A DNA stretch of 9,361 nucleotides from an uncultured Clostridia bacterium (GCA_947624405.1 CANQKB010000058.1:1-9361), one strand, 5' to 3'. Counted from the first letter of the stretch, positions 1 through 6,171 are shown. Translations and numbers: made by a program. Notes: generated by a model not told the origin, from the sequence alone.

Positions 1-12
1 GAGGTGATTTAA

Positions 13-1332
13 TTGTTTAAAACAATAAAAAATGCATTAAAGACACCAGATGTAAGAAAAAAATTATTATATACACTATTATTAATAGTAATATTTAGAT
101 TAGGATGCTATATAACTGTTCCAGGTGTTGATAGTGTAGCTTTAACAGAAGCGTTTAGAACACAAAATGGTATATCAGGAATTATAGATTTAATATCAGG
201 AGGAGCTTTTTCTAGATTTTCACTATTTGCTATGAGTATAAGCCCATATATTACTGCTTCAATTGTTATACAATTATTAGCAATGGTTATACCAGCACTT
301 GAAAGACTTTCTAAAGAAGAAGGAGAGGCAGGTCGTGATAAATTAAATCAATATACAAAAATATTATCAATTGTACTTGCTTTAATAGAAAGTTTAGGTA
401 TTTATTTTGCATATAGATCATCAGGTGTATTCGTAGATAACGGATTTTTAACATCTGCATTATTTGTATTATCATTAATTGGTGGTACATCATTACTTAT
501 GTGGCTTGGAGACCAAATTACAAATAAAGGTATTGGAAATGGTATATCAGTGATAATCTTTGTTGGTATCCTTGCAGGACTTCCTAGAGGAATTGAAACT
601 ATATATCATACAGTATTTACAGCAACAGGATTTTCTACTACAGGATTGATTACAGCTATTGGTATTTTAATTGGTGCAGTTATATTAATTGCAGCAGTTG
701 TATTTGTCCAAGAGGCTGAAAGAAGAGTTCAAGTACAATATGCTAAAAAAGTTGTTGGAAGAAAGATGTATGGAGGACAAAGCACTCATATTCCATTGAA
801 ATTAGCAATGGCAGGTGTGCTACCTATAATTTTTGCTTCATCATTTTTGACTTTCCCAGCACAGATTATATCGATGATTAATAATAATATTGCATCTCAA
901 ACTGGATTTTGGGCTACAATATATAAATTTTCAATATCAACTTCCTCTGCACAATTTGGATGGGGATATGCAATTCCTAATGTGATTGTTTATTTATTGT
1001 TAATAGTAGCATTTACATTTTTCTATACTTTTGCTACATTTAATCCAGCAGAAGTTGCTAATAACATAAAGAAACAAGGTGGATTTATTCCAGGTATAAG
1101 AGCTGGTAAACCAACTGCAGATTATCTTAGCTCAATTATATCTAAGTTGACATGGTTTGGAGGATTCTATCTTGCTGTAATTGCAATTCTTCCAATGTTG
1201 CTTAGATTTACAAGTATAGATATCACTTTCGGTGGTACTTCTATCTTGATCGTTGTTGGTGTTGCTCTTGAAATTGTACAGCAATTAGAGTCACAACTTG
1301 TTATGAGGCATTATAAAGGATTTCTAGAATAA
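13..1332 (+). CDS. secY: Protein translocase subunit SecY
   Basis: SecY is the channel-forming subunit of the SecYEG translocon in the cytoplasmic membrane; it passes unfolded precursors outward and nascent membrane proteins sideways into the bilayer. The 439-aa product has the family length (about 420-440) and roughly ten hydrophobic segments. Visible hallmarks are GIGNGIS (residues 173-179), the basic cytosolic loop ERRVQVQYAKK (236-246, a ribosome/SecA contact region) and the PLK...GVLPIIFA stretch after about 261. The start is TTG at 13: GAGGTG at 1-6 gives a good Shine-Dalgarno site with 6-nt spacing, and the protein begins MFKTIKNAL as in relatives. It lies upstream of adk as in the bacterial spc operon, but the gap to adk is 173 nt and holds a palindromic repeat. 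The gene is intact and has no in-frame CGG; the CGG triplets at 441 and 1230 are both read as xxC-GGN. Confidence 0.98.
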   Translation: MFKTIKNALKTPDVRKKLLYTLLLIVIFRLGCYITVPGVDSVALTEAFRTQNGISGIIDLISGGAFSRFSLFAMSISPYITASIVIQLLAMVIPALERLSKEEGEAGRDKLNQYTKILSIVLALIESLGIYFAYRSSGVFVDNGFLTSALFVLSLIGGTSLLMWLGDQITNKGIGNGISVIIFVGILAGLPRGIETIYHTVFTATGFSTTGLITAIGILIGAVILIAAVVFVQEAERRVQVQYAKKVVGRKMYGGQSTHIPLKLAMAGVLPIIFASSFLTFPAQIISMINNNIASQTGFWATIYKFSISTSSAQFGWGYAIPNVIVYLLLIVAFTFFYTFATFNPAEVANNIKKQGGFIPGIRAGKPTADYLSSIISKLTWFGGFYLAVIAILPMLLRFTSIDITFGGTSILIVVGVALEIVQQLESQLVMRHYKGFLE

Positions 1333-1457
1333 AATTCAAGCGATAATCGGCATATTGCGTCGTTGTTCTGCGGTCAAATTATCCTCGATGACCATGAGGT
1401 CAATCTGCGGTAATTTGCCTTGAACGCCTAGCACTATACCAATTCTAGCTTGAATTT
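1332..1457. repeat. Palindromic intergenic element, copy A
   Basis: The gap between secY and adk holds a 126-nt imperfect palindrome. Its ends are a perfect 10-bp inverted repeat, AAATTCAAGC (1332-1341) and GCTTGAATTT (1448-1457). Inside, CAAATTA (1375-1381) pairs with TAATTTG (1411-1417), and the tip is TGACC (1389-1393), ATGA loop, GGTCA (1398-1402), so the whole element could fold into one long hairpin. It is visibly richer in G+C than its surroundings. The core GTCAATCTGCGGTAATTTGC (1399-1418) recurs with one change at 6121-6140. No ORF is seen. It resembles a REP- or MITE-like intergenic repeat; its effect on secY-adk read-through is unknown. Confidence 0.8.
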
Positions 1458-1505
1458 AGGAGAGTAATGCTTTATTGTTGAAATTTAAGAAGGTGGGAGA
1501 AAAGT

Positions 1506-2165
1506 ATGATATTAATAATGCTCGGTGCACCTGGTACAGGTAAAGGTACTGTTGCAAGTATTCTTTCTAAAGAATTAAATATACCTGCTGTATCAAGTGG
1601 TGATATTTTTAGAAAGGCTATACAAGATAAAACAGAACTTGGACAAGAGGTTTCTTCTTATATAGAAAGAGGAGCTTTGGTTCCAGATGAACTTACAATA
1701 AAAGTTATTGAAGCAAGATTGAATGAACCAGATTTAGCTAATGGTGTTATTTTAGATGGATTTCCAAGAACTGCAGCTCAAGCAGAAGAGCTTGATAGCT
1801 TTTTAAATAAAAATAACAAAAAAATTGATTTAGCTATTAATTTGGAAACTCCAAGAGAAGAATTAATAGAAAGAGTTGTAAATAGAAGAATATGCTCTAA
1901 TTCAGAGTGTAAAACTATTTTTAATTTGAAATTGACTCCACCAAAACAAGATGGGGTATGCGATAAGTGTGGCAGTAAATTGATTCAAAGAAAAGATGAC
2001 AATGAAGAAGTTATGAACAATAGATTGGATTCATATTTTAAAGAGACTGCTCCTATTGTTGATTTTTACAAAGAAAAAGGTAAGTTAACTACTTTTGAGG
2101 TTAGTGAACGTATAGGAGTTATGGGCAAGGATGTTGCTGAGTCTTTAATAGAAAAATTAAAATAG
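1506..2165 (+). CDS. adk: Adenylate kinase (zinc-type LID)
   Basis: Cytosolic adenylate kinase interconverts AMP + ATP and 2 ADP, setting adenylate balance. The 219-aa protein starts with the P-loop GAPGTGKGT (residues 8-16), has the AMP-site DGFPRT (84-89), and carries four cysteines in the LID domain (C130, C135, C152, C155) in a CX4C-X16-CX2C pattern, which marks the zinc-binding long form of Gram-positive bacteria. The first pair is spaced by four residues rather than the usual two, a small oddity. ATG at 1506 follows AAGGTGGGAG (about 1489-1498). Adk directly after SecY and before Map is the standard order. The gene is intact; CGG at 1523 lies out of frame (CTC-GGT). Confidence 0.97.
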   Translation: MILIMLGAPGTGKGTVASILSKELNIPAVSSGDIFRKAIQDKTELGQEVSSYIERGALVPDELTIKVIEARLNEPDLANGVILDGFPRTAAQAEELDSFLNKNNKKIDLAINLETPREELIERVVNRRICSNSECKTIFNLKLTPPKQDGVCDKCGSKLIQRKDDNEEVMNNRLDSYFKETAPIVDFYKEKGKLTTFEVSERIGVMGKDVAESLIEKLK

Positions 2166-2179
2166 TGTGTGTAGAGTTA

Positions 2180-2272
2180 AAACAGTAATTGGAATGGATT
2201 TTAAAATGAGATAAAAAGTATTGATAGTGTAATTTTATCAAAAAAGTTTTATTATTGAACTAATTACTGTTT
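2180..2272. repeat. Nested inverted-repeat element in the adk-map gap
   Basis: An 11-bp perfect inverted repeat, AAACAGTAATT (2180-2190) and AATTACTGTTT (2262-2272), brackets a second perfect inverted repeat, GATAAAA (2210-2216) and TTTTATC (2233-2239). The 93-nt block fills most of the adk-map gap and ends just before the map ribosome binding site (AAAGGAAAG, about 2273-2281). It shares the outline of the other intergenic palindromes here (10-11 bp ends, inner hairpin) but not their core sequence. It could be a miniature mobile element or a structured map leader. Confidence 0.65.
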
Positions 2273-2291
2273 AAAGGAAAGTGTAAAAGTA

Positions 2292-3065
2292 ATGATTACT
2301 ATAAAATCAAATAGAGAAATTGAATTGATAAAAGAAGCTTGCAAAATAGTTGCCCTTGTTCATAAGGCGATAGAAGAGGCAATTAGACCAGGAATATCAA
2401 CGATGGAGCTAGATAAAATTGCTGAAAAAGTTATTCGAGAAAATCGGTGGTATTCCTGCACAAAAGGGCTATCCAAATTATCAAAAGGGTGTTCCAGATT
2501 TTCCGAGCACAATATGTGCATCTATAAATGATGAGGTTATACATGGTATTCCGTCAGAGAGAGTTCATTTAAAGGAACGGAGATGTGATCAGCATAGATT
2601 TAGTTGCAGAAAAAAACGGATACAACGGAGATGCCGCAAGAACACATATAGTAGGAAAAGGTACTAAAGAAGCAGAAAAATTACTTAAGGTTACAAAGCA
2701 AGCCTTTTTTGAAGGTATTAAATTTGCAAAACCAGGTTTTAGAATAGGAGATATTTCACATGCAATAGGTGAATATGTGAATAAAAATGGATTTAATGTT
2801 GTAAAAGAATTTCAGGGACATGGTATAGGACGTGAAATGCACGAAGACCCAGGAATACCAAACTATGGAAAAGCAGGACGTGGTCCTAAAATAGAAAAAG
2901 GCATGACCCTTGCAATAGAACCTATGGTAATTGCAGGCAAACCTGATATATATGAACTGGATGACGGTTGGACAATAGTTACAGATGATCGGAAGTTTGG
3001 CAGCACATTATGAAAATACAATATTAATTACAGAAAATGAACCAAAAGTATTGACAATACTTTAA
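2292..3065 (+). CDS. map: Type I methionine aminopeptidase, read through three +1 frameshifts at CGG
   Basis: MetAP removes the initiator methionine from nascent proteins and is usually essential. The family alignment runs through three frames: 2292-2444 (MITIKSNREIELI..., residues 1-51), 2446-2577 (GGIPAQKGYP..., 52-95), 2579-2989 (GDVISIDL..., 96-232) and 2991-3062 (GSLAAHYENTI..., 233-256), with TAA at 3063-3065. Each junction is an in-frame CGG at which one base must be skipped to continue at GGT, GGA or GGA (Gly). The corrected 256-aa product has family length. Its metal ligands D102, D113, H176, E209 and E240 have exactly the E. coli spacing (D97, D108, H171, E204, E235), and CASINDEVIHGIP is present. 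There is no internal stop or other indel. Without the shifts no active enzyme results, because all five ligands lie after the first two sites and the last one after the third. Alternatives are a recent pseudogene or assembly errors; the uniform pattern, shared with cdaA, argues against both. Confidence 0.9.
2445..2448 (+). other. +1 frameshift site 1 (CGGT) in map
   Basis: Codon 52 of map is CGG in a GAA-AAT-CGG-TGG context. Continuing in that frame gives non-homologous residues and a TGA at 2529-2531. Skipping one base gives AAT-GGT-GGT-ATT, restoring the family sequence REN-GGIPAQKGY. No Shine-Dalgarno-like stimulator lies just upstream. Skipping C, or skipping T to read AAC, gives the same Asn-Gly. 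Confidence 0.85.
2578..2581 (+). other. +1 frameshift site 2 (CGGA) in map
   Basis: In the second reading segment CGG is in frame within AAG-GAA-CGG-AGA. Skipping one base gives GAA-GGA-GAT-GTG, restoring the family motif LKEGDVISIDL that carries the first metal-binding Asp. AAAGGA sits three bases before CGG and could act as a weak Shine-Dalgarno-like stimulator, but the other sites lack this. Unshifted reading ends at 2665-2667. Confidence 0.85.
2990..2993 (+). other. +1 frameshift site 3 (CGGA) in map
   Basis: In the third segment CGG is in frame within GAT-GAT-CGG-AAG. Skipping one base gives GAT-GGA-AGT-TTG, restoring DGSLAAHYENTI with the last metal ligand Glu240. Unshifted reading stops at TGA 3011-3013. 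No base run longer than two surrounds the site, so a homopolymer sequencing error is unlikely here. Confidence 0.87.
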
Positions 3066-3079
3066 AAATACGGTATAAT
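3051..3079 (+). promoter_or_regulatory. Consensus sigma-A promoter for infA and the alpha operon
   Basis: TTGACA (3051-3056) and TATAAT (3074-3079) are both perfect vegetative consensus boxes with the ideal 17-nt spacer. The -35 box lies in the last codons of map and overlaps its end (TAA at 3063-3065). Transcription would begin around 3086, leaving a leader of about 37 nt before infA. It would let infA-rpmJ-rpsM-rpsK-rpsD-rpoA-rplQ be expressed independently of secY-adk-map. Confidence 0.9.
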
Positions 3080-3122
3080 TGATTAGTTAATTATAGAATT
3101 AAGTAAATAGGAGGAAAGTAGA

Positions 3123-3341
3123 TTGGCAAAAGAAGATGTTATAGAAGTAGAAGGTACAGTTTTAGAAACATTACCAAATACGACATTTAAAGTTGAACTT
3201 TCAAATGGACATCAAGTTTTAGCACATATTTCTGGTAAGCTTAGAATGAACTATATAAAAATATTACCAGGAGATAAGGTTAGACTAGAACTTTCTCCAT
3301 ATGATTTGAGCCGTGGACGCATAACATGGCGTGATAAATAA
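3123..3341 (+). CDS. infA: Translation initiation factor IF-1
   Basis: IF-1 occupies the ribosomal A site during 30S initiation and aids IF-2 and IF-3. The product is 72 aa, exactly the usual bacterial length, and is a single S1-like OB fold: MAKEDVIEVEGTVLE at the start, GHQVLAHISGKLRMN in the middle and PYDLSRGRITWR at the end. The start is TTG at 3123, supported by AGGAGG at 3109-3114 with 8-nt spacing; no in-frame ATG fits. It is preceded by its own consensus promoter and followed 34 nt later by rpmJ. It is intact with no in-frame CGG. Confidence 0.98.
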   Translation: MAKEDVIEVEGTVLETLPNTTFKVELSNGHQVLAHISGKLRMNYIKILPGDKVRLELSPYDLSRGRITWRDK

Positions 3342-3375
3342 GCAATCTACAAAATAATAAAGGGAGGGTTAAACA

Positions 3376-3489
3376 ATGAAGGTAAGACCATCAGTAAAAA
3401 AAATGTGCGAGAAATGCAAAGTCATTAAAAGAAAAGGTGTTATAAGAGTAATTTGCGAAAATCCAAAACATAAACAAAGACAAGGATAA
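3376..3489 (+). CDS. rpmJ: 50S ribosomal protein L36 (bL36, zinc form)
   Basis: This 37-aa basic protein begins MKVRPSVKKMCEKCKV and ends KHKQRQG. It is a component of the 50S subunit. Zinc ligands C11, C14, C27 and H32 make the CX2C-X12-CX4H ribbon of the C+ type. ATG at 3376 follows GGGAGG (3362-3367). It sits between infA and rpsM as in most Bacillota. It is intact. Confidence 0.98.
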   Translation: MKVRPSVKKMCEKCKVIKRKGVIRVICENPKHKQRQG

Positions 3490-3501
3490 AACTGGTATTA
3501 G

Positions 3502-3565
3502 CACAAATTGAGGATAGCGGCTGATAGAAAGTATTATAAAATACTTTCTTAATTATCAATTTGTG
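3502..3565. repeat. Nested inverted repeat / hairpin in the rpmJ-rpsM gap
   Basis: A 10-bp perfect outer inverted repeat, CACAAATTGA (3502-3511) and TCAATTTGTG (3556-3565), encloses a perfect 10-bp hairpin, AGAAAGTATT (3526-3535), loop ATAA, AATACTTTCT (3540-3549). The inner stem has no T tract after it, so it is not a typical intrinsic terminator. It could be another intergenic palindromic element, an attenuating or RNA-processing structure, or a ribosomal-protein binding leader ahead of rpsM. A small stem, ACTCT (3586-3590)/AGAGT (3597-3601), follows just before the rpsM ribosome binding site. Confidence 0.75.
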
Positions 3566-3626
3566 TTTATATATATTTTTTAATAACTCTGTAAAAAGAG
3601 TATAACAAATGGAGGTGTAAATAAAA

Positions 3627-3995
3627 ATGGCTCGTATAGCAGGAGTTGATTTACCTAGAGAAAAAAGAGTTGAAATAGGACTAACATATATATATGGTAT
3701 AGGTGTTTCAAGTTCTAACAAAATTCTTAAAGAAGCTGGAGTAAATCCAGATACTAGAGTAAAAGATTTGACAGACGAAGAAGTAAATAGTATTAGAAAA
3801 ATAATCGATAGCAACTACAAAGTTGAAGGTGATTTAAGAAGAGAGGTTGCTCTTAATATTAAAAGACTTACAGAAATTGGTTGTTATAGAGGATTAAGAC
3901 ATAGAAGAAGTTTACCAGTTAGAGGACAAAGAACAAAGACAAACGCACGTACAAGAAAAGGTCCTAGAAAATTAGTAAGCAAGAGTAAGAAATAA
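3627..3995 (+). CDS. rpsM: 30S ribosomal protein S13 (uS13)
   Basis: S13 is in the head of the 30S subunit and contacts the P-site tRNA and the 50S subunit (bridge B1). The 122-aa product has normal length, starts MARIAGVDLPREKRVEIGLTY, holds the family signature RGLRHRRSLPVRGQRT near residues 92-107, and ends in a basic tail rich in Lys and Arg. ATG at 3627 is preceded by GGAGGTG (3611-3617). The rpsK gene starts 15 nt after the stop, so the two are co-transcribed and probably translationally linked. It is intact. Confidence 0.98.
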   Translation: MARIAGVDLPREKRVEIGLTYIYGIGVSSSNKILKEAGVNPDTRVKDLTDEEVNSIRKIIDSNYKVEGDLRREVALNIKRLTEIGCYRGLRHRRSLPVRGQRTKTNARTRKGPRKLVSKSKK

Positions 3996-4010
3996 GGAGG
4001 TTAAGTCTAA

Positions 4011-4406
4011 ATGGCTAATAAGAATGTAACAAGAAAAACACCTAGAAGAAATAGAAAGAACATAGATAAAGGTTCTGCACATATTCATTCTAGTTTTAAT
4101 AATACAATAGTTACAGTTACAGATGTACAAGGAAATGTTATTTCTTGGGCAAGTGCTGGAGAACTTGGATTCAAAGGTTCAAGAAAAAGTACACCATTTG
4201 CAGCAGGTCAAGCTGCAGAAACAGCTGCAAAAGCAGCAATGGAACATGGTTTAAAAACGGTTGAAGTATTTGTAAAAGGACCAGGTTCAGGTCGTGAAGC
4301 AGCAATTAGAGCACTTCAAACAGCAGGTCTAGAATTAAGTAGTATTAAGGATGTAACACCAATACCACATAATGGATGCAGACCTCCAAAAAGAAGAAGA
4401 GTATAA
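4011..4406 (+). CDS. rpsK: 30S ribosomal protein S11 (uS11)
   Basis: S11 lies on the 30S platform near the mRNA exit and E site. The 131-aa protein has the usual features: a basic N-terminus, HIHSSFNNTIVTVTD (about 25-39), GFKGSRKSTPFAAGQAAE, GPGSGREAAIRAL, and the end PIPHNGCRPPKRRRV. ATG at 4011 follows AAGGAGG at the tail of rpsM. Spacing to rpsD is 30 nt. It is intact; a CGG at 4258 is out of frame (ACG-GTT). Confidence 0.98.
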   Translation: MANKNVTRKTPRRNRKNIDKGSAHIHSSFNNTIVTVTDVQGNVISWASAGELGFKGSRKSTPFAAGQAAETAAKAAMEHGLKTVEVFVKGPGSGREAAIRALQTAGLELSSIKDVTPIPHNGCRPPKRRRV

Positions 4407-4436
4407 TTTTGAGAAAGGAACGAGGTGTAAAATTAA

Positions 4437-5063
4437 ATGTCAAGATATAAAGAAGAACAATGCCGTATTTGTCGTAGAGAAGGACAAAAGTTATTCTTAA
4501 AAGGTTCTAGATGCTATACAGATAAATGTGCAATTTCTAGAAGAAATTATGCACCAGGAGAGCATGGACAAAAAAGAGCTAAGCTTTCAGAATATGGTAT
4601 ACAGTTAAGAGAAAAGCAAAAAACAAAGGCTTTTTATGGAGTTAGAGAAAACCAATTTAGAAAATACTTTGAAATGGCTTCTACACAAAAAGGTATCACA
4701 GGTGAAAACTTACTTACATTACTAGAAAGTAGATTAGATAATGTAGTATACAGACTAGGATATGGTAGTTCAAGACCACAAGCTAGACTTTTAGTAAACC
4801 ATGGTTTATTTGAAGTTAATGGAAGAAAGGTTAGTATACCATCATATTTAGTTAAAGCAGGTGATGTTATAACTGTAAGAGAAAACAAAAAAGACAAGGC
4901 AATTATCAAAATAAATATTGAAGCAAACGCTTCAAGACCAGTACCATCATGGTTAGAGAAAGATGTTAAAAATTCAAGTGGCAAAGTATTAAGACTTGCA
5001 TCTAGAGAAGATGTAGACATCCCAGTTGAGGAACATTTAATAGTAGAGTTATACTCTAAATAG
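4437..5063 (+). CDS. rpsD: 30S ribosomal protein S4 (uS4, zinc form)
   Basis: S4 is a primary binder of 16S rRNA that nucleates 30S assembly; in many bacteria it also represses its own mRNA. The 208-aa protein has an N-terminal domain with C9, C12, C26 and C31 (CX2C-X13-CX4C), the zinc-binding C+ version, and an S4 RNA-binding domain around residues 98-160 (RLDNVVYRLGYGSSRPQARLL to VITVREN). ATG at 4437 follows a GAGGTG site (4422-4427). Its place between rpsK and rpoA is typical of the alpha operon in Bacillota. It is intact with no in-frame CGG. Confidence 0.98.
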   Translation: MSRYKEEQCRICRREGQKLFLKGSRCYTDKCAISRRNYAPGEHGQKRAKLSEYGIQLREKQKTKAFYGVRENQFRKYFEMASTQKGITGENLLTLLESRLDNVVYRLGYGSSRPQARLLVNHGLFEVNGRKVSIPSYLVKAGDVITVRENKKDKAIIKINIEANASRPVPSWLEKDVKNSSGKVLRLASREDVDIPVEEHLIVELYSK

Positions 5064-5065
5064 TA

Positions 5066-5095
5066 GTTAGAAGTTAGAGAGTTAGAAGTTAGAAA
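5066..5095 (+). repeat. 15-bp tandem direct repeat in the rpsD-rpoA gap
   Basis: Two adjacent copies of a 15-mer, GTTAGAAGTTAGAGA (5066-5080) and GTTAGAAGTTAGAAA (5081-5095), differ at one base. CTAACCTCTAA (5111-5121) is nearly complementary to the internal TTAGAAGTTAG, allowing a hairpin with one A-C mismatch. A further short stem, CTAATT (5118-5123)/AATTAG (5132-5137), lies next to the rpoA ribosome binding site. Function is unknown. Confidence 0.7.
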
Positions 5096-5147
5096 ATATA
5101 CTTATACTTACTAACCTCTAATTGCTAAGAAAATTAGGGAGGTAAAA

Positions 5148-6092
5148 ATGATAGAATTTGAAAAGCCAAATATTGAATGTACAAATATGGATGAACAAAA
5201 TAACTATGCCAAATTTATATGCGAACCATTAGAACGTGGGTATGGTGTAACAATAGGTAATTCGCTTAGAAGAATATTGCTTTCATCATTACCAGGATGT
5301 GCAATAACTAGTGTGAAAATTGATGGAGTTGTTCATGAATTTTCAACAGTACCAAACGTAGTTGAAGATGTTTCTGAAATAATAGTAAATTTAAAAGGGG
5401 TTAGATTCAAATCATATGATAACGAAGAAAAATTGGTAAGAATTGATTTCAGTGGTGAAGGAGAAGTTACTGCTGGTGATATAGTTACTGATGGAACAAT
5501 TGAAGTATTAAATCCTGAATTACATATTGCTACTGTTGCAGAAGGTGGACACTTTGTTTGTGAAATGACAGTTGAAAAAGGTAGAGGATACAATACAGCA
5601 GCTAAAAATAAAAAAGATAATCAAGATATATCTGTATTACCAATAGATTCTATATTTACTCCAGTTAAAAAAGTAAATTATCAAGTAGAAAATACAAGGG
5701 TTGGACAAATGGTAGACTTTGATAAATTAATTATTGAAGTGTGGACAGATGGTAGTTTAAAAGCATATGAAGCAATATCATTAGCTGCAAAAGTTATCAC
5801 AGAACATTTAGCTTTATTTATTGATTTATCAGAAGCTGCAAAGAATACACAAATAATGGTAGAGAAAGAAGAATCTAAAACAGCTAGAGTTCTTGAAATG
5901 TCGATAGAAGACCTTGAACTTACTGTTAGAAGCTTTAACTGCTTAAAGAGAGCCGGAATATCAACAGTACAAGATTTAGCAAATAAAACTGAAGCTGACA
6001 TGATGAAGGTTAGAAATTTAGGTAAAAAGTCATTAGATGAAGTAACAAATAAGTTACATTCTTTAGGACTTGATTTTGCCCAAGAAGATTAA
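5148..6092 (+). CDS. rpoA: DNA-directed RNA polymerase subunit alpha
   Basis: Alpha dimerises to nucleate RNA polymerase assembly, and its C-terminal domain contacts UP elements and activators. The 314-aa product has normal length. The N-terminal domain (about 1-230) includes ERGYGVTIGNSLRRILLSSLPG (about 29-50), the dimerisation and assembly region; an acidic/polar linker follows, then the helix-hairpin-helix C-terminal domain (about 245-314) with ELTVRSFNCLKRAGI and KVRNLGKKSLDEV. ATG at 5148 is preceded by AGGGAGG (5136-5142). It is intact; a CGG at 5954 is out of frame (GCC-GGA). Confidence 0.99.
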   Translation: MIEFEKPNIECTNMDEQNNYAKFICEPLERGYGVTIGNSLRRILLSSLPGCAITSVKIDGVVHEFSTVPNVVEDVSEIIVNLKGVRFKSYDNEEKLVRIDFSGEGEVTAGDIVTDGTIEVLNPELHIATVAEGGHFVCEMTVEKGRGYNTAAKNKKDNQDISVLPIDSIFTPVKKVNYQVENTRVGQMVDFDKLIIEVWTDGSLKAYEAISLAAKVITEHLALFIDLSEAAKNTQIMVEKEESKTARVLEMSIEDLELTVRSFNCLKRAGISTVQDLANKTEADMMKVRNLGKKSLDEVTNKLHSLGLDFAQED

Positions 6093-6098
6093 AGGAAA

Positions 6099-6171
6099 AC
6101 AAGAATCAGCAACTTTCGGTGTCAATCTGTGGTAATTTGCGAAAAATACTTTGCAATATACTGAATCTTGT
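6099..6171. repeat. Palindromic intergenic element, copy B (shorter)
   Basis: The rpoA-rplQ gap holds a relative of the 1332-1457 element. GTCAATCTGTGGTAATTTGC (6121-6140) matches the other core at 19 of 20 bases, and the right arm stays alignable without gaps for 42 nt (6121-6162 against 1399-1440). Its ends are an imperfect inverted repeat, ACAAGAATCAG (6099-6109) and CTGAATCTTGT (6161-6171), with one mismatch in 11. The left arm of copy A is mostly missing, so this is a truncated or divergent copy. Between the conserved blocks the sequence differs, as expected for a family with a variable middle. Confidence 0.75.

Noticed and set aside
1333..1505. tRNA, riboswitch or CRISPR in the secY-adk gap
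   Set aside because: No cloverleaf, known aptamer layout or spaced repeats; the structure is a single imperfect palindrome.
2445..2447. CGG reassigned to another amino acid (such as Trp or Gln)
   Set aside because: A reassigned codon would keep the frame; here homology resumes only after a +1 change at each CGG.
2419..2667. Separate short genes at 2419-2667 and 2585-3013, and a truncated 79-aa gene at 2292-2531
   Set aside because: They are consecutive segments of one MetAP, each homologous only between the CGG sites.
2292..3065. map as an ordinary pseudogene
   Set aside because: All three lesions are +1 at CGG before Gly, every catalytic ligand and spacing is kept, and there are no nonsense or other indel changes. 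A decaying gene would not show such uniform lesions, nor share them with cdaA.
3526..3549. Intrinsic terminator after rpmJ
   Set aside because: The stem is perfect but is A+T-rich and no T tract follows; the operon continues into rpsM.
3440..3814. Minus-strand open frames opposite rpsM, rpsD, rpoA, rplQ and cdaA
   Set aside because: They are shadows of well-identified plus-strand genes, with no ribosome binding sites or recognisable motifs.
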